From Rhizobium sp. 2MFCol3.1 (GTDB lineage: Bacteria; Pseudomonadota; Alphaproteobacteria; Rhizobiales; Rhizobiaceae): DNA of 64,000 bases. A model generated the notes under the pieces. It was given only the letters and a program-made list of their open reading frames with translations. It had not been told where the DNA came from and did no database searches. The position numbers and the translations under genes were made by a program. The stretch lies in contig NZ_KB898356.1 of the NCBI RefSeq assembly GCF_000377565.1, positions 425,142-489,141 of the forward strand, written 5' to 3'. The first letter of the stretch is position 1, and each line of letters opens with the position of its first letter. Shown here one piece after another: positions 7,018 to 18,072 of the stretch.

Positions 7018-8538
7018 ATGAACGACAAGCAGAAGAAACCACAAAAGCTCAAGGCCAGACTTCCCCGCGGCTTCGTCGATCGTTCGGCGGCCGATATTCG
7101 CGCCGTCAACGAGATGACCGCGAAGATCCGGGAAGTCTATGAGCATTATGGTTTCGATCCTGTCGAAACGCCGCTCTTCGAATACACCGATGCGCTCGGC
7201 AAGTTCCTGCCGGATGCCGACCGGCCGAACGAAGGCGTCTTTTCGCTGCAGGATGACGACGAGCAGTGGATGTCGCTGCGCTACGACCTGACGGCGCCGC
7301 TCGCCCGCCATGTCGCGGAAAACTTCAACGAGATCCAGCTGCCCTACCGCACCTATCGCGCCGGCTATGTGTTCCGCAACGAGAAGCCCGGCCCCGGCCG
7401 CTTCCGCCAGTTCATGCAGTTCGACGCCGATACCGTCGGCGCGCCCGGCGTGCAGGCCGATGCCGAGATGTGCATGATGATGTCGGACACGCTGGAAGCC
7501 CTCGGCATCAAGCGCGGCGACTATGTCATCCGCGTCAACAACCGCAAGGTTCTGGACGGCGTTCTCGAAGCGATCGGCCTCGGCGGCGACGACAAGGCCG
7601 CCCAGCGCCTCAACGTGCTCCGCGCCATCGACAAGCTCGACAAGTTCGGCCCCGAGGGCGTGGCTCTCCTGCTCGGCGCCGGCCGCAAGGACGAGTCCGG
7701 CGATTTCACCAAGGGCGCAGGCCTCGATCAGGGCCAGATCGACAAGGTTCTCTTTTTCGTCGGCATCAAGGATTACGCCGAAAGCGCCGCCCAGCTTGCC
7801 GAACTCGTCGCCGGCACCTCCAAGGGTGCTGAAGGTGTCGAGGAACTCAACCTCATCGGCGGTCTCGTCACCGGCGCCGGCTACCAGTCCGACCGCATCA
7901 AGATCGACCCCTCCGTCGTCCGTGGCCTCGAATACTACACCGGCCCGGTCTATGAAGCCGAACTCACCTTCGATGTTACCAACGAGAAGGGCGAAAAGGT
8001 CGTCTTCGGCTCCGTCGGCGGCGGCGGTCGGTATGATGGTCTGGTTTCCCGCTTCATGGGCCAGCCGGTTCCGGCCACGGGCTTCTCCATCGGCGTCTCG
8101 CGCCTGATGACGGCGCTGAAGAACCTCGGCAAGCTCGGCCAGAGCGAAGTCGTCGAACCCGTCCTCGTCACCGTCATGGATGGCGATGTCGAGGCCATGG
8201 GCCGCTATCAGCGCATCACCCAGGAACTTCGCGCAGCCGGCATCCGCGCCGAAATGTACCAGGGCAACTGGAAGAAATTCGGCAACCAGCTGAAATACGC
8301 CGACCGCCGCGGCTGCCCGGTCGCCATCATCCAGGGCGGCGATGAGCGTGCCGAGGGCGTCGTGCAGATCAAGGACCTGATCGAGGGCAAGCGCCTCTCC
8401 GGCGAGATCGAGGACAATGCCTCGTGGCGCGAGGCCCGCGTCGCCCAGGAAACGGTCAAGGAGGCCGATCTGGTCGCCAAGGTGAAGGAGATCCTGGCGG
8501 CGCAGGCGGAAGATCGCAAGCGAGCCTCTGATGTTTGA
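7018..8538 (+). CDS. hisS: Histidyl-tRNA synthetase
   Basis: 506 residues. It attaches histidine to tRNA-His in the cytoplasm. Class II motifs are visible: motif 2 in [20 protein letters not shown], the histidine-A region [11 protein letters not shown], and motif 3 with GGGGRYDGL. The C-terminal anticodon-binding domain includes VLVTVMD and [11 protein letters not shown]. The motif 2 form [12 protein letters not shown] is the one found in the alphaproteobacterial HisRS lineage, which is known to pair with a tRNA-His lacking the usual G-1. The ATG at 7018 is preferred over the frame start at 6934. hisZ and hisG follow, so tRNA charging and histidine synthesis genes are clustered. Confidence 0.97.
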   Translation: MNDKQKKPQKLKARLPRGFVDRSAADIRAVNEMTAKIREVYEHYGFDPVETPLFEYTDALGKFLPDADRPNEGVFSLQDDDEQWMSLRYDLTAPLARHVAENFNEIQLPYRTYRAGYVFRNEKPGPGRFRQFMQFDADTVGAPGVQADAEMCMMMSDTLEALGIKRGDYVIRVNNRKVLDGVLEAIGLGGDDKAAQRLNVLRAIDKLDKFGPEGVALLLGAGRKDESGDFTKGAGLDQGQIDKVLFFVGIKDYAESAAQLAELVAGTSKGAEGVEELNLIGGLVTGAGYQSDRIKIDPSVVRGLEYYTGPVYEAELTFDVTNEKGEKVVFGSVGGGGRYDGLVSRFMGQPVPATGFSIGVSRLMTALKNLGKLGQSEVVEPVLVTVMDGDVEAMGRYQRITQELRAAGIRAEMYQGNWKKFGNQLKYADRRGCPVAIIQGGDERAEGVVQIKDLIEGKRLSGEIEDNASWREARVAQETVKEADLVAKVKEILAAQAEDRKRASDV

Positions 8539-8552
8539 GGGGCGGCGCCAGC

Positions 8553-8702
8553 ACCCCCCTCTGTCCTGCCGGACATCTCCCCCACAAGGGGGGAGATTGG
8601 CTGGGCGCACCCGCTCGCTCCACTCTCATTGTTTGGCCGAAAGGCTGCCACGGGTCGATCTCCCCCCTTGTGGGGGAGATGCCCGGCAGGGCAGAGGGGG
8701 GT
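8553..8702. repeat. RIME-type intergenic palindrome (full copy)
   Basis: A 150-bp element that begins ACCCCCCTCTGTCCTGCC and ends with the reverse complement type GGCAGGGCAGAGGGGGGT. Inside each half is a smaller palindrome (CTCCCCCACAAG.. and ..CTTGTGGGGGAG). Similar copies occur at 41440-41589 and 42098-42246, and a half copy at 28097-28142. This matches the Rhizobium-specific intergenic mosaic elements. It sits between hisS and hisZ and ends 22 bases before the hisZ start, so it would be part of the his transcript. Confidence 0.88.
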
Positions 8703-8724
8703 ATTCCCCGGAGACACCAACCCC

Positions 8725-9843
8725 ATGCCCCTGATCAATCTCCCAGCCTTCTCCGAAGACCTGCTCGCCGAATTCGCCGCCCGCCGCACCGAGCGCGTCG
8801 ACACCCCGGTCATCCAGCCGGCCGAACCCTTTCTCGATATCGCCGGTGAAGACCTTCGCCGTCGCATTTTCATGACCGAGAGCGAAACCGGCGCCAGCCT
8901 GTGTCTCCGCCCGGAATTCACCATTCCCGTCTGCCTGCGCCATATCGAAAGCGCCATGGGTACGCCGAAGCGTTACGCCTATCTGGGCGAGGTCTTCCGC
9001 CAGCGCCGCGAAGGCGGCAATGAGTTCTATCAGGCGGGCATCGAGGATCTCGGCGATATCAACATCCCGAGCGCAGACGCACGTGCCATCGGCGATGCGG
9101 CCGGCGTGCTGTCGCGCCTGCTGCCCGGCAAGAAACTGGCCGTCACGCTTGGCGATCAGGCCGTCTTCGAGGCCGTCGTCCAGGCGCTCGGCCTGCCGCT
9201 CGGCTGGCAGAAGCGGCTGATCCATGCCTTTGGCGACACCACCCATCTCGAAGCGCTGCTCGCCAGCCTTGTCAGCCCGCAATTCGTCACCGGCTTGAGT
9301 GACGATATCGCCCGCCTTCTCGGCGCCGACGATGAAGAGGCGCTGGTCGCCCATATCGACGCCACCATGCAGGCGACAGGCTATTCCACCAATGCCAGCC
9401 GCTCGCCGCAGGATATCGCCCGCAGGCTGAAGGAAAAGCTGATCCTGTCGGAAACCCGGCTCGATGACGCAGCCTTCCTAGTGCTCCAGGAGTTCCTGTC
9501 GCTCAACGTGCCGCTGATCAATGCATCTGCGGCGCTCTCCGGCTTCGCCGATGCCGCCGGCCTCAAGCTCGGCAATGCCCTGTCGCGTTTCGATGGCCGC
9601 GTCGCTGCACTCGCCAATGCCGGCGTCGATCTCTCGCTCATAGATTATCGCGCCGCCTTCGGCCGCCCGCTGGATTATTACACCGGCCTCGTCTTCGAGA
9701 TCGGCGTCGAGGGTTCGGATGCCGTGCTTGCCGGTGGCGGCCGCTTCGACAAGCTGATGACGCTGCTCGGCGCCAAGGAGCGCATCCCGGCTGTCGGCTT
9801 CTCGCTGTGGCTGGATCGCATCGAAACGGAAAGGGCCGCCTGA
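8725..9843 (+). CDS. hisZ: ATP phosphoribosyltransferase regulatory subunit HisZ
   Basis: 372 residues. HisZ is a catalytically dead paralogue of histidyl-tRNA synthetase that binds the short form of HisG and makes it active and histidine-sensitive. The class II core is recognisable ([59 protein letters not shown]), but there is no C-terminal anticodon-binding domain. The ATG at 8725 is chosen because the sequence upstream in this frame belongs to the RIME; a GGAG lies about 12 bases upstream. The stop overlaps the hisG start by one base. Confidence 0.95.
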   Translation: MPLINLPAFSEDLLAEFAARRTERVDTPVIQPAEPFLDIAGEDLRRRIFMTESETGASLCLRPEFTIPVCLRHIESAMGTPKRYAYLGEVFRQRREGGNEFYQAGIEDLGDINIPSADARAIGDAAGVLSRLLPGKKLAVTLGDQAVFEAVVQALGLPLGWQKRLIHAFGDTTHLEALLASLVSPQFVTGLSDDIARLLGADDEEALVAHIDATMQATGYSTNASRSPQDIARRLKEKLILSETRLDDAAFLVLQEFLSLNVPLINASAALSGFADAAGLKLGNALSRFDGRVAALANAGVDLSLIDYRAAFGRPLDYYTGLVFEIGVEGSDAVLAGGGRFDKLMTLLGAKERIPAVGFSLWLDRIETERAA

Positions 9844-10538
9844 TGACCATCACCATCGCGCTGCCCTCCAAGGGCCGGATGAAGGACGACGCCTCGGCCA
9901 TCTTCGAGAAGGCCGGCATGAAGATCACCGCCGTCGGCAACGACCGTTCCTATCGTGGTCGCGTCGAAGGCTGGGACGATGTCGAGGTCGCCTTCCTCTC
10001 GGCCTCCGAGATTTCCAAGGAGCTCGGCAACGGCACCGTCGATTTCGGCGTCACCGGCGAAGACCTGATCCGCGAAGGCTTGGCGGAAGCCGACAAGCGC
10101 GTCGAGTTCTGCGCCCGCCTCGGCTTCGGCCGCGCGGATGTCATCGTCGCGGTGCCGGAGATCTGGCTAGATGTCGACAGCATGGCCGATCTCGGCGATG
10201 TCGCCACCGATTTCCGCGCCCGCCACGGCCGCCGCCTGACGATCGCCACCAAATATTGGCGGCTGACGCAGCAGTTCTTCTCGCGCCAGCACGGCATCCA
10301 GCTCTATCGCATCGTCGAAAGCCTGGGCGCCACCGAGGGCGCACCGGCATCCGGCTCGGCCGATATCATCGTCGATATCACCTCGACGGGCTCGACGCTG
10401 CGCGCCAACCACCTGAAGATCCTGTCGGATGGCGTCATCCTGCGCTCCGAGGCCTGCCTCGTGCGCGCCCGTAAGGACAGCCACGCCGACGAGCCTTCCG
10501 TTGCCCGCCTGATCGAAGCCGTCCGCGGCGCGCTCTGA
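9843..10538 (+). CDS. hisG: ATP phosphoribosyltransferase, short form (first step of histidine synthesis)
   Basis: 231 residues, the length of short-form HisG, which needs HisZ. It joins ATP and PRPP to give phosphoribosyl-ATP. Visible blocks are [13 protein letters not shown] at the start, [12 protein letters not shown], and the PRPP-binding [23 protein letters not shown]. The start overlaps the hisZ stop (TGATG), showing coupling of the two subunits at stoichiometric levels. The gene ends before a strong terminator, so hisS-hisZ-hisG is a complete unit; the other his genes are elsewhere. Confidence 0.97.
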   Translation: MTITIALPSKGRMKDDASAIFEKAGMKITAVGNDRSYRGRVEGWDDVEVAFLSASEISKELGNGTVDFGVTGEDLIREGLAEADKRVEFCARLGFGRADVIVAVPEIWLDVDSMADLGDVATDFRARHGRRLTIATKYWRLTQQFFSRQHGIQLYRIVESLGATEGAPASGSADIIVDITSTGSTLRANHLKILSDGVILRSEACLVRARKDSHADEPSVARLIEAVRGAL

Positions 10539-10561
10539 TATCTATCGTCGTACCAATCACG

Positions 10562-10601
10562 AAAAAGCCCGCCGCCAGGTGACCTGACGGCGGGCTTTTT
10601 T
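10562..10601. terminator. Rho-independent terminator shared by hisG and the DoxX gene
   Basis: Stem GCCCGCCG / CGGCGGGC (10567-10574 and 10588-10595) with a run of A before it and a run of T after it, so it can stop transcription in both directions between the convergent genes. Confidence 0.9.
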
Positions 10602-10625
10602 ATGCTTGGGAGGATGCGGTGCCGA

Positions 10626-11072
10626 TTAAGCGGCGACCGGCAGGGCGCCACGGCGGGCGTCGATCGAGTAGAGGCCCGGGCCGAAGGTGGCGAGCAGGAT
10701 GTAGGCGCCAGCCAGCGTGAAGTTCTTCATCAGCATGATGCCGTTGAGAGCGTTGATCCAGCCGAGAGCGGCATCCGGCCAGCCGGGAACGGCAACGGTG
10801 CCGGAGTGGAAGACGAGACCGGTGAAGACGCAGAATGCGGCCAGTGCCCAGCCGATGATCTTCGTCTGGAAGCCGACGAGAACGGCAAGACCGGTGACGA
10901 GTTCGAACAGGCCGGCGAGGTAGGCAAGAGCGGTAGCGGCAGGCAGGCCGGCTCCGGTGATCATGCCGGCAGTGCTTGCCGGGTCGGTCAGCTTGCCGAA
11001 GCCCGAGTAGATGAAGATGAAGGAGAGGAGGATGCGGGCGACGAGAATGACAATGTTTTGGGTATTCGACAT
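10626..11072 (-). CDS. DoxX-family membrane protein
   Basis: 148 residues with four hydrophobic segments. The N-terminal VARILLSFIFIYSGFGKLTDP is the DoxX signature (small membrane helix ending in a Gly-Lys). DoxX proteins are four-helix inner-membrane proteins related to the thiosulphate:quinone oxidoreductase subunit, but most members have no assigned role; in other bacteria some act in oxidative-stress complexes. It is transcribed alone and convergent with hisG, divergent from the glutathione transferase gene. Confidence 0.9.
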   Translation of the reverse strand: MSNTQNIVILVARILLSFIFIYSGFGKLTDPASTAGMITGAGLPAATALAYLAGLFELVTGLAVLVGFQTKIIGWALAAFCVFTGLVFHSGTVAVPGWPDAALGWINALNGIMLMKNFTLAGAYILLATFGPGLYSIDARRGALPVAA

Positions 11073-11292
11073 GGAACTGTCTCCGGTTGAATGTGTTGAG
11101 ACCGGTGTGCCCCCGGCACGGTTGTCGATCTCGTATGCACCGTTTCTCCTCTTTTTTGGTCGTCATGGAAAGATAGACGGGAGCGGACAGTTCGTTCAGC
11201 AATAGTGAACGACAATCATGTATCATGTCGGCTTGCCATGGCGCCGCGCGCTCTTCTATGGTCGGTCAGCGACCCGCAAATGGAGACTTCAG

Positions 11293-12003
11293 ATGGCAGA
11301 CCTTTCCGCATTCCCGATCACCAAACGCTGGCCGGCAAGCAATCCCGATATCATCCAGCTCTATTCGCTGCCGACGCCGAACGGCGTGAAGGTGTCGATC
11401 GCGCTTGAGGAGCTTGCTCTGCCCTATGAGCCGCATCTGATCTCGTTCGGCACCAACGATCAGAAATCGCCGGAGTTCATGTCGCTCAATCCGAACGGCC
11501 GCATTCCGGCGATCATCGACCCCAACGGCCCTGATGGAAAGCCGATCGGCCTGTTCGAATCCGGAGCGATCCTCGTCTATCTCGCCGAAAAGACCGGCAA
11601 GCTCATCCCGGCGGATGCTGCCGGCCGCTACGAAACACTCCAGTGGGTCTTCTTCCAGATGGGCGGCATCGGGCCGATGTTCGGCCAGTTCGGCCACTTC
11701 CACAAGTTCGCCGCCGACAAGGTCGCCAACAATTCCTATCCGGTGGAGCGTTATCGTGACGAGTCGAAGCGCCTGCTCGGCGTTCTGGAAGAGCGGCTGC
11801 AGGGCCGCCAGTGGATCATGGGCGACACCTACACGATCGCAGACATCACCACATTCCCATGGGTGCGCGGCGCCGATGTCTTCTATGGTGGCCGCGAGCT
11901 CCTGGAATACGACAAGTTCCCGGCGGTCATGGACTGGCTCAAGCGCTGCATCGCGCGTCCGGCCAGCGAAAAGGGGCTGAACATCCCCGCCCGCCCGGTC
12001 TGA
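11293..12003 (+). CDS. Glutathione S-transferase, YghU/Ure2p-like
   Basis: 236 residues. The thioredoxin-like N-terminal domain reads IQLYSLPTPNGVKVSIALEEL, with the TPNG turn typical of the Nu-class/Ure2p-like transferases, and SLNPNGRIPAIIDPNGPDG with FESGAILVYLAEK for glutathione binding. The helical C-terminal domain includes IMGDTYTIADITTFPW. These enzymes often have disulphide-bond oxidoreductase or peroxidase activity using two glutathiones. The ATG at 11293 follows a GGAGA; the longer frame from 11218 lacks a clear ribosome site. A terminator follows. Confidence 0.92.
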   Translation: MADLSAFPITKRWPASNPDIIQLYSLPTPNGVKVSIALEELALPYEPHLISFGTNDQKSPEFMSLNPNGRIPAIIDPNGPDGKPIGLFESGAILVYLAEKTGKLIPADAAGRYETLQWVFFQMGGIGPMFGQFGHFHKFAADKVANNSYPVERYRDESKRLLGVLEERLQGRQWIMGDTYTIADITTFPWVRGADVFYGGRELLEYDKFPAVMDWLKRCIARPASEKGLNIPARPV

Positions 12004-12035
12004 GCCCTCGCCGTAAACGCAGTGCCCATAACGTC

Positions 12036-12062
12036 AAAAGCCGGCCCACTGGGCCGGCTTTT
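12036..12062. terminator. Bidirectional Rho-independent terminator
   Basis: AAAAGCCGGCCC, loop ACT, GGGCCGGCTTTT: a perfect stem flanked by A and T runs between the convergent glutathione transferase gene and the PAS-like gene. Confidence 0.92.
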
Positions 12063-12079
12063 CCGTGACAGCAGTAGTC

Positions 12080-12526
12080 TTACTGGCGGCGAATGGCGGC
12101 CTTGTTCGTGTCGGCCTCGATGCGCGGGAAGATGAACATGCCGATCATGCTGCCATTGCCTTCCTCTTCGTAGCCGTTCGATTCACCCATGCAGAACAGC
12201 GGCTGGCGGTAGCCGTTGGGCATGATGATCGTGGTCGAAAAACAGAAGGACGAGGATAGCGCCGCGGCCTGTTCGAAAATCTGGACGATGCGGCCGCGAT
12301 CTTTCGGGTCATAACAGCGCATCAGGCTGAGCAAGCCGCATTCGGGTACGCTCAGGCCATGCAGCCGAGCGCTTCGTTCCTGAAGGCGGATCACGCCGCT
12401 GGAAAAGTCGCCGACCCAGCTTTCCGATATCGAGAGCTGAGCGAGCATGTCGGGATTGTTGTCGTTGAGTTCCAGCGATCCGCGCATCAGCGGTGCGGAT
12501 GCGTTGGTTTTTGTTATTTTAAACAC
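12080..12526 (-). CDS. Single PAS-fold protein, function unknown
   Basis: 148 residues from a GTG at 12526, which has GGGGA five bases upstream; an in-frame ATG at 12580 would add 18 residues but has no ribosome site. The body reads WVGDFSSGVIRLQERSARLHGL, then CYDPKDRGRIVQIFEQA, then a strand-rich end. That is the order of a PAS domain of the PAS_3 type (W-x-D-x-x-(S/T)-G ... D-x-x-R). No kinase, output or membrane segment is present, so it would act as a stand-alone sensor or binding domain. A PAS assignment is by pattern only. Confidence 0.7.
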   Translation of the reverse strand: MFKITKTNASAPLMRGSLELNDNNPDMLAQLSISESWVGDFSSGVIRLQERSARLHGLSVPECGLLSLMRCYDPKDRGRIVQIFEQAAALSSSFCFSTTIIMPNGYRQPLFCMGESNGYEEEGNGSMIGMFIFPRIEADTNKAAIRRQ

Positions 12527-12580
12527 ATTGTTCCCCAGTTTGGGCGCAGCGTTCTCCCTTGCTGCACACCCGGCAAACAT

Positions 12581-13130
12581 TACAGATTCAGTCGACGCCG
12601 GGCTTCATGCTCGGTGGCCGGAAAATAGCGTTTCGAGCGGTCGCTCCGTAAGTTGAGCCCACTCTGCCCAGCCTTTCCAAAATATGCAACTTCTAATTTA
12701 ATTCAGGATAAGAAACTCGGTCCATGCGTCAATGCAATTCTGAGCGGTGTTGGCGATGCAGCGGCAAGTGCGCCTGAACGAAGCGCCGAACACAACGCGA
12801 ATCTATAAGTTTTTTTGCAGAAACGGCAATGGTTTTTCACACGCTGGCGTACCCTCACACTCAATCATCAACGATCAGAAATAGCGGAAAGGTTGATAAA
12901 AACACTGCTAAATAATAGGAAATTGATGGAGTTGCGGGCATTTGCTGCCTTTAGCGACAACCATTGGCTCGAAAATTCGATTGTTACGGGAATTTGACCC
13001 CTCGGTAAAAATCGCCCGTCGAGCAAGCCTCAGGAAAGCCTCGCTAAGCGCAGCGGCTCTCCATTTGTATGATTATACGTTTCATCACACGGTTGAAAAA
13101 TTCCGCGCGCGAATGTGAGTGCGAATCACA
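12581..13130. other. Long gene-free, AT-richer region
   Basis: About 550 bases between the PAS-like gene and the groEL terminator. It is clearly richer in A and T than the rest (for example 12690-12720 and 12830-12930). The only open frame of note, at 12815-12997 on the plus strand, encodes 60 residues with no recognisable family and no good ribosome site. I see no tRNA, repeat copy or strong dyad. Confidence 0.5.
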
Positions 13131-13162
13131 AAACGAAAAGGGCGACCCGAGGGCCGCCCTTC
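13131..13162 (-). terminator. Rho-independent terminator of groESL
   Basis: On the minus strand AAGGGCG, loop, CGCCCTT is followed by TTCGTTTT, 40 bases after the groEL stop. Confidence 0.85.
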
Positions 13163-13203
13163 CGTAACTGAACCTGATGGCTCAGACATAAGACCCGAAG
13201 GTC

Positions 13204-14868
<1,665 letters not shown>

Positions 14869-14901
14869 TCAGCGAACTGAGATGGATGGGAAACCGGCTG
14901 A

Positions 14902-15198
14902 TTAGCCGATGATGCCCATGATGTCGGCTTCCTTCATGATCAGAAGGTCTTCGCCGTTGATCTTGACTTCGGTGCCGGACCACTTGCCGAACAGAACGCG
15001 GTCGCCAGCCTTGACGTCGAGAGCGACGACTTTGCCGGACTCGTCACGAGCGCCGGTGCCGACGGCGACGATTTCGCCTTCCTGCGGCTTTTCCTTGGCG
15101 GTGTCAGGAATGATGATGCCGCCCTTGGTCTTTTCTTCGGACTCAACGCGGCGAACAACGACGCGATCGTGAAGGGGGCGGAAGTTGGTGCTTGCCAT
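14902..15198 (-). CDS. groES: 10-kDa co-chaperonin GroES
   Basis: 98 residues. GroES forms the seven-subunit lid of GroEL. The start [32 protein letters not shown] contains the mobile loop that contacts GroEL, and the end has [21 protein letters not shown]. It is first in the operon, with CIRCE and a promoter candidate directly upstream. Confidence 0.98.
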   Translation of the reverse strand: MASTNFRPLHDRVVVRRVESEEKTKGGIIIPDTAKEKPQEGEIVAVGTGARDESGKVVALDVKAGDRVLFGKWSGTEVKINGEDLLIMKEADIMGIIG

Positions 15199-15256
15199 TG
15201 TCTAATCCCTCGATCAAATGACACTCGCAGGCCGGTATGGCCCACACGGATGGGTG

Positions 15257-15283
15257 TTAGCACTCTCCTCTGGTGAGTGCTAG
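15257..15283 (-). promoter_or_regulatory. CIRCE operator (HrcA binding site) before groES
   Basis: TTAGCACTC, 9 bases, GAGTGCTAG: it matches the CIRCE consensus TTAGCACTC-N9-GAGTGCTAA in all but one base. HrcA binds CIRCE and represses chaperonin genes until heat stress. It lies 58 bases upstream of the groES start and downstream of the promoter candidate. Confidence 0.96.
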
Positions 15284-15290
15284 CGACCTG

Positions 15291-15320
15291 CATTTAGGAG
15301 CGGCCATCTGGGGAGTCAAG
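15291..15320 (-). promoter_or_regulatory. Candidate groESL promoter (heat-shock or housekeeping type)
   Basis: On the minus strand CTTGACT (15314-15320) is followed after 17 bases by CTAAATG-like sequence (TAAATG at 15291-15296). The CTTGA ... CC-TA-A-T layout resembles alphaproteobacterial RpoH promoters as well as a plain -35/-10 pair. Transcription would start near CIRCE, as expected for HrcA repression. The remaining 15321-15619, up to chrA, shows no feature I can name. Confidence 0.5.
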
Positions 15321-15619
15321 GGAAGCTGTCGTAATTTTCCGACGCCCCGTGTCTATAGCCGTTTGATGGCAAAGTTGTGAACCTGCCGCGCGCCAGTCGA
15401 GGCGGGGAAAACGCTTCGATGGTTAATGCCGGAAAGGGCAGGGGCCGTCCGCATCTCCCGGCGCCGAGCTTTGTCATAAACCCGTGTCCGGAATTTGCGA
15501 AATGCCAACAGGAAGCGCCGTCTCGGCCACGCCGCCGGGCCGGGATTGTCCAGCCCCCATGCGGATGATATCGAGCGACAGGAGACAGCCGGCAGAGGTC
15601 GGCAAAGGGGTGGATATAT

Positions 15620-17047
15620 ATGAGCGTGGACGGGGCGGTGATGGCGGATGACAGCGTGGCATCGGTGCCGTTCGGCGAGGCCCTCCGCGTCTGGGCCAGG
15701 ATCGGCTGTCTGAGCTTCGGCGGCCCCGCCGGGCAGATCGCCCTGATGCACCGGACCATCGTCGACGAAAAGCGCTGGATCTCCGAGGATCGCTTCCTGC
15801 ACGCGCTGAACTATTGCATGCTGCTGCCGGGCCCCGAGGCGCAGCAGCTGGCCACCTATATTGGCTGGCTGATGCACGGCGTGCGCGGCGGCATCCTCGC
15901 CGGCCTGCTCTTCATCTTACCCGGCTTCGTCGTGATGCTCGGCCTGTCCGCCCTCTACGCCGTGTTCCAGGAAACCACCTGGCTTCCCGCCCTGTTCTTC
16001 GGCCTCAAGGCGGCCGTCCTTGCAGTCGTCGTCGAGGCGCTGCTGCGCCTTGCCCGCCGCGCGTTGAAAACCCGTGCGCACTATTACATCGCCGGCGCCT
16101 CTTTCCTGGCGCTGTTCATGCTGAACGCGCCGTTCCCGATCGTCGTCATCCTCGCCGGCCTCACCGGTTTCGCGCTGCACCGCTATTCCCCCCGCCACGC
16201 GCCGACGCAACAAGCCCAAGGCCAACTCAACACGCAATCGCCCCGCCGCCTACCCACGTTTACGACCCACGCCGTCGCCCGGCCGCTGCTCATCCTCGTC
16301 TTCTGGATCCTGATCTGGCAGGCACCGTTGCTGCTCGTCCGCAATCTGCATGCGCCATCCGATCTCATCGCCGAGGCGCTCAGCGGCGAGACCAATGTCT
16401 TCGGCGCGCTTTTCATCTTCTTCTCCAAGATGGCGGTCATCACCTTCGGCGGCGCCTATGCGGTGCTCACCTATGTCGCGCAGGTCGCCGTCGGCCATTA
16501 TGCCTGGCTGCAGCCGGGCGAGATGCTGGATGGCCTGGCGCTGGCCGAAACCACGCCCGGACCGCTGGTACTCGTCCTCTGTTTCGTCGGCTTCCTCGCC
16601 GGCTACCGCAACCCGCTCTTCATGGCGCCGCTGATGGGCGGCGCGCTCGGCGCCACGCTGGTTGCCTGGGCAACTTTCGTCCCGAGCTTCGTCTGGATCT
16701 TCGCCGGCGCTCCCTTCGTCGAGAAGCTGCGCGACAATGCCGGCCTGTCGGCGGCACTTTCGGCCATCACCGCCGCCGTCGTCGGCGTGATCCTCAATCT
16801 GTCGCTCTGGTTCGGCCTGCATGTGCTCTTCGCCGAGGTCGGCCGCGTCTCGCTTCTGTCGCGCGGCACGGGCCTCCCCATCGTCAGCCTCGCCTGGCCG
16901 CAGTGGTCTACGATCGATATCGCGGCGCTGGCGATCTTCGTGATCGCGTCAGTCCTGCTGTTCTACGTGAAGATGGGGATGGTCAAGGTTCTGGGGCTTT
17001 GCGCCGTGGCCGGCCTTGCCATCAAGGGTGCTGAATTGCTGCTCTGA
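15620..17047 (+). CDS. chrA: Chromate transporter ChrA (CHR family)
   Basis: 475 residues, the long two-domain form of about 400-480 residues. The N-terminal half has LRVWARIGCLSFGGPAGQIALMHR and LPGPEAQQLATYIGW, and the C-terminal half repeats the theme with FFSKMAVITFGGAYAVLTYVAQ and AETTPGPLVLVLCFVGF. Each half carries about six membrane helices. CHR proteins export chromate (or antiport sulphate) across the inner membrane. A GGGG lies about 11 bases before the ATG; another ATG at 15641 is possible. No chromate regulator gene (chrB) is adjacent. Confidence 0.93.
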   Translation: MSVDGAVMADDSVASVPFGEALRVWARIGCLSFGGPAGQIALMHRTIVDEKRWISEDRFLHALNYCMLLPGPEAQQLATYIGWLMHGVRGGILAGLLFILPGFVVMLGLSALYAVFQETTWLPALFFGLKAAVLAVVVEALLRLARRALKTRAHYYIAGASFLALFMLNAPFPIVVILAGLTGFALHRYSPRHAPTQQAQGQLNTQSPRRLPTFTTHAVARPLLILVFWILIWQAPLLLVRNLHAPSDLIAEALSGETNVFGALFIFFSKMAVITFGGAYAVLTYVAQVAVGHYAWLQPGEMLDGLALAETTPGPLVLVLCFVGFLAGYRNPLFMAPLMGGALGATLVAWATFVPSFVWIFAGAPFVEKLRDNAGLSAALSAITAAVVGVILNLSLWFGLHVLFAEVGRVSLLSRGTGLPIVSLAWPQWSTIDIAALAIFVIASVLLFYVKMGMVKVLGLCAVAGLAIKGAELLL

Positions 17048-17165
17048 AGGCCGTCGGAGCCGACCAGATCGCAAGAATTTCATCGTTCTGCATTGCAAAA
17101 TTTCTTGCCATCGCGGCAGGCCTTTGTCATGTCAGCCCTCATCGAATGAAAACCGGGACTTTGAA

Positions 17166-18014
17166 ATGGCGCAGCGCATCGAGAATTTCGCAGAGATCAC
17201 CAGCCACTATGATGCGGTGTTCTGCGATGTGTGGGGCGTGTTGCACAACGGCGTTTCGCCTTTCCCAAAGGCGGCCGCAGCTTTGCAGGCCGCGCGCGAA
17301 GCCGGCCTCACGGTCGTCCTCATCACCAATTCGCCGCGCATCGCGCCGCTCGTCGTCGATCAGCTCCGCAACATCGGCATCCAGGACGAAGCCTATGATC
17401 GCATCGTCACCTCGGGCGATGTCACCCGTGGCCTGATCGCCGAAGGCCCGAAGAAGGTCTTCCTGCTCGGCCCGGATCGCGACATCGCCATCATCGAAGG
17501 CATCGGCGTTACCCGTGTCTCCGCCGAGGAGGCCGATTGCGTCGTCTGCACCGGCTTCTTCGACGACGAGACCGAGACGCCCGAGGATTACACGGACATG
17601 CTCAAGGCCTTCCAGGCCCGCGATGTGCCGATGATCTGCGCCAACCCCGACCTGATCGTCGAGCGCGGCCACAAGATGATCCCCTGCGCCGGCGCCATGG
17701 CCGCCTATTACGATCAGCTCGGCGGCAAGACCCGCATCGCCGGCAAGCCGCACAAGCCGATCTATGATGCCGTGCTTTCGGTCGCCCGCGAAATGCGCGG
17801 CGACCTCAAGATGGACCGTATCCTGGCGATCGGCGACGGCATGCCGACGGATGTGCGCGGCGCCCTCGATTACGGCCTCGATCTTCTCTATATCAGCGGC
17901 GGCATTCATGCGGCCGAATACACGCTGAACGGCGAGACCGACGAGGCGATCCTCACCGCCTATCTCGAACGCGAGAAGGCAACGCCGAAGTGGTGGATGC
18001 CGCGACTGGCTTAA
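17166..18014 (+). CDS. HAD-superfamily class IIA phosphatase (TIGR01459-like)
   Basis: 282 residues. Motif I is AVFCDVWGVLHNG (nucleophile Asp with a Trp-Gly after it, as in NagD-like class IIA enzymes), motif II is LITNSPR, the Lys motif is in IAGKPHKPIYDA and motif IV in ILAIGDGMPTDVRGA. The cap domain lies between motifs II and III. Members of this alphaproteobacterial group are annotated as sugar phosphatases without a proven substrate. The ATG at 17166 starts 59 codons before an otherwise regular core; the frame upstream from 17016 looks non-coding. ribF follows after 58 bases. Confidence 0.9.
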   Translation: MAQRIENFAEITSHYDAVFCDVWGVLHNGVSPFPKAAAALQAAREAGLTVVLITNSPRIAPLVVDQLRNIGIQDEAYDRIVTSGDVTRGLIAEGPKKVFLLGPDRDIAIIEGIGVTRVSAEEADCVVCTGFFDDETETPEDYTDMLKAFQARDVPMICANPDLIVERGHKMIPCAGAMAAYYDQLGGKTRIAGKPHKPIYDAVLSVAREMRGDLKMDRILAIGDGMPTDVRGALDYGLDLLYISGGIHAAEYTLNGETDEAILTAYLEREKATPKWWMPRLA

Positions 18015-18072
18015 GCCGCCACGCACCTGAAGCCGCCTTGCCTAAGCCCGAAGCATCAGTAAAGTCTGCCCG

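Noticed and set aside
6976..8610. Minus-strand open frame of 544 codons opposite hisS
   Set aside because: hisS is unambiguous; this is an antisense shadow.
12815..12997. Plus-strand open frame of 60 codons in the AT-rich gap before groEL
   Set aside because: No ribosome site or recognisable sequence; likely chance.
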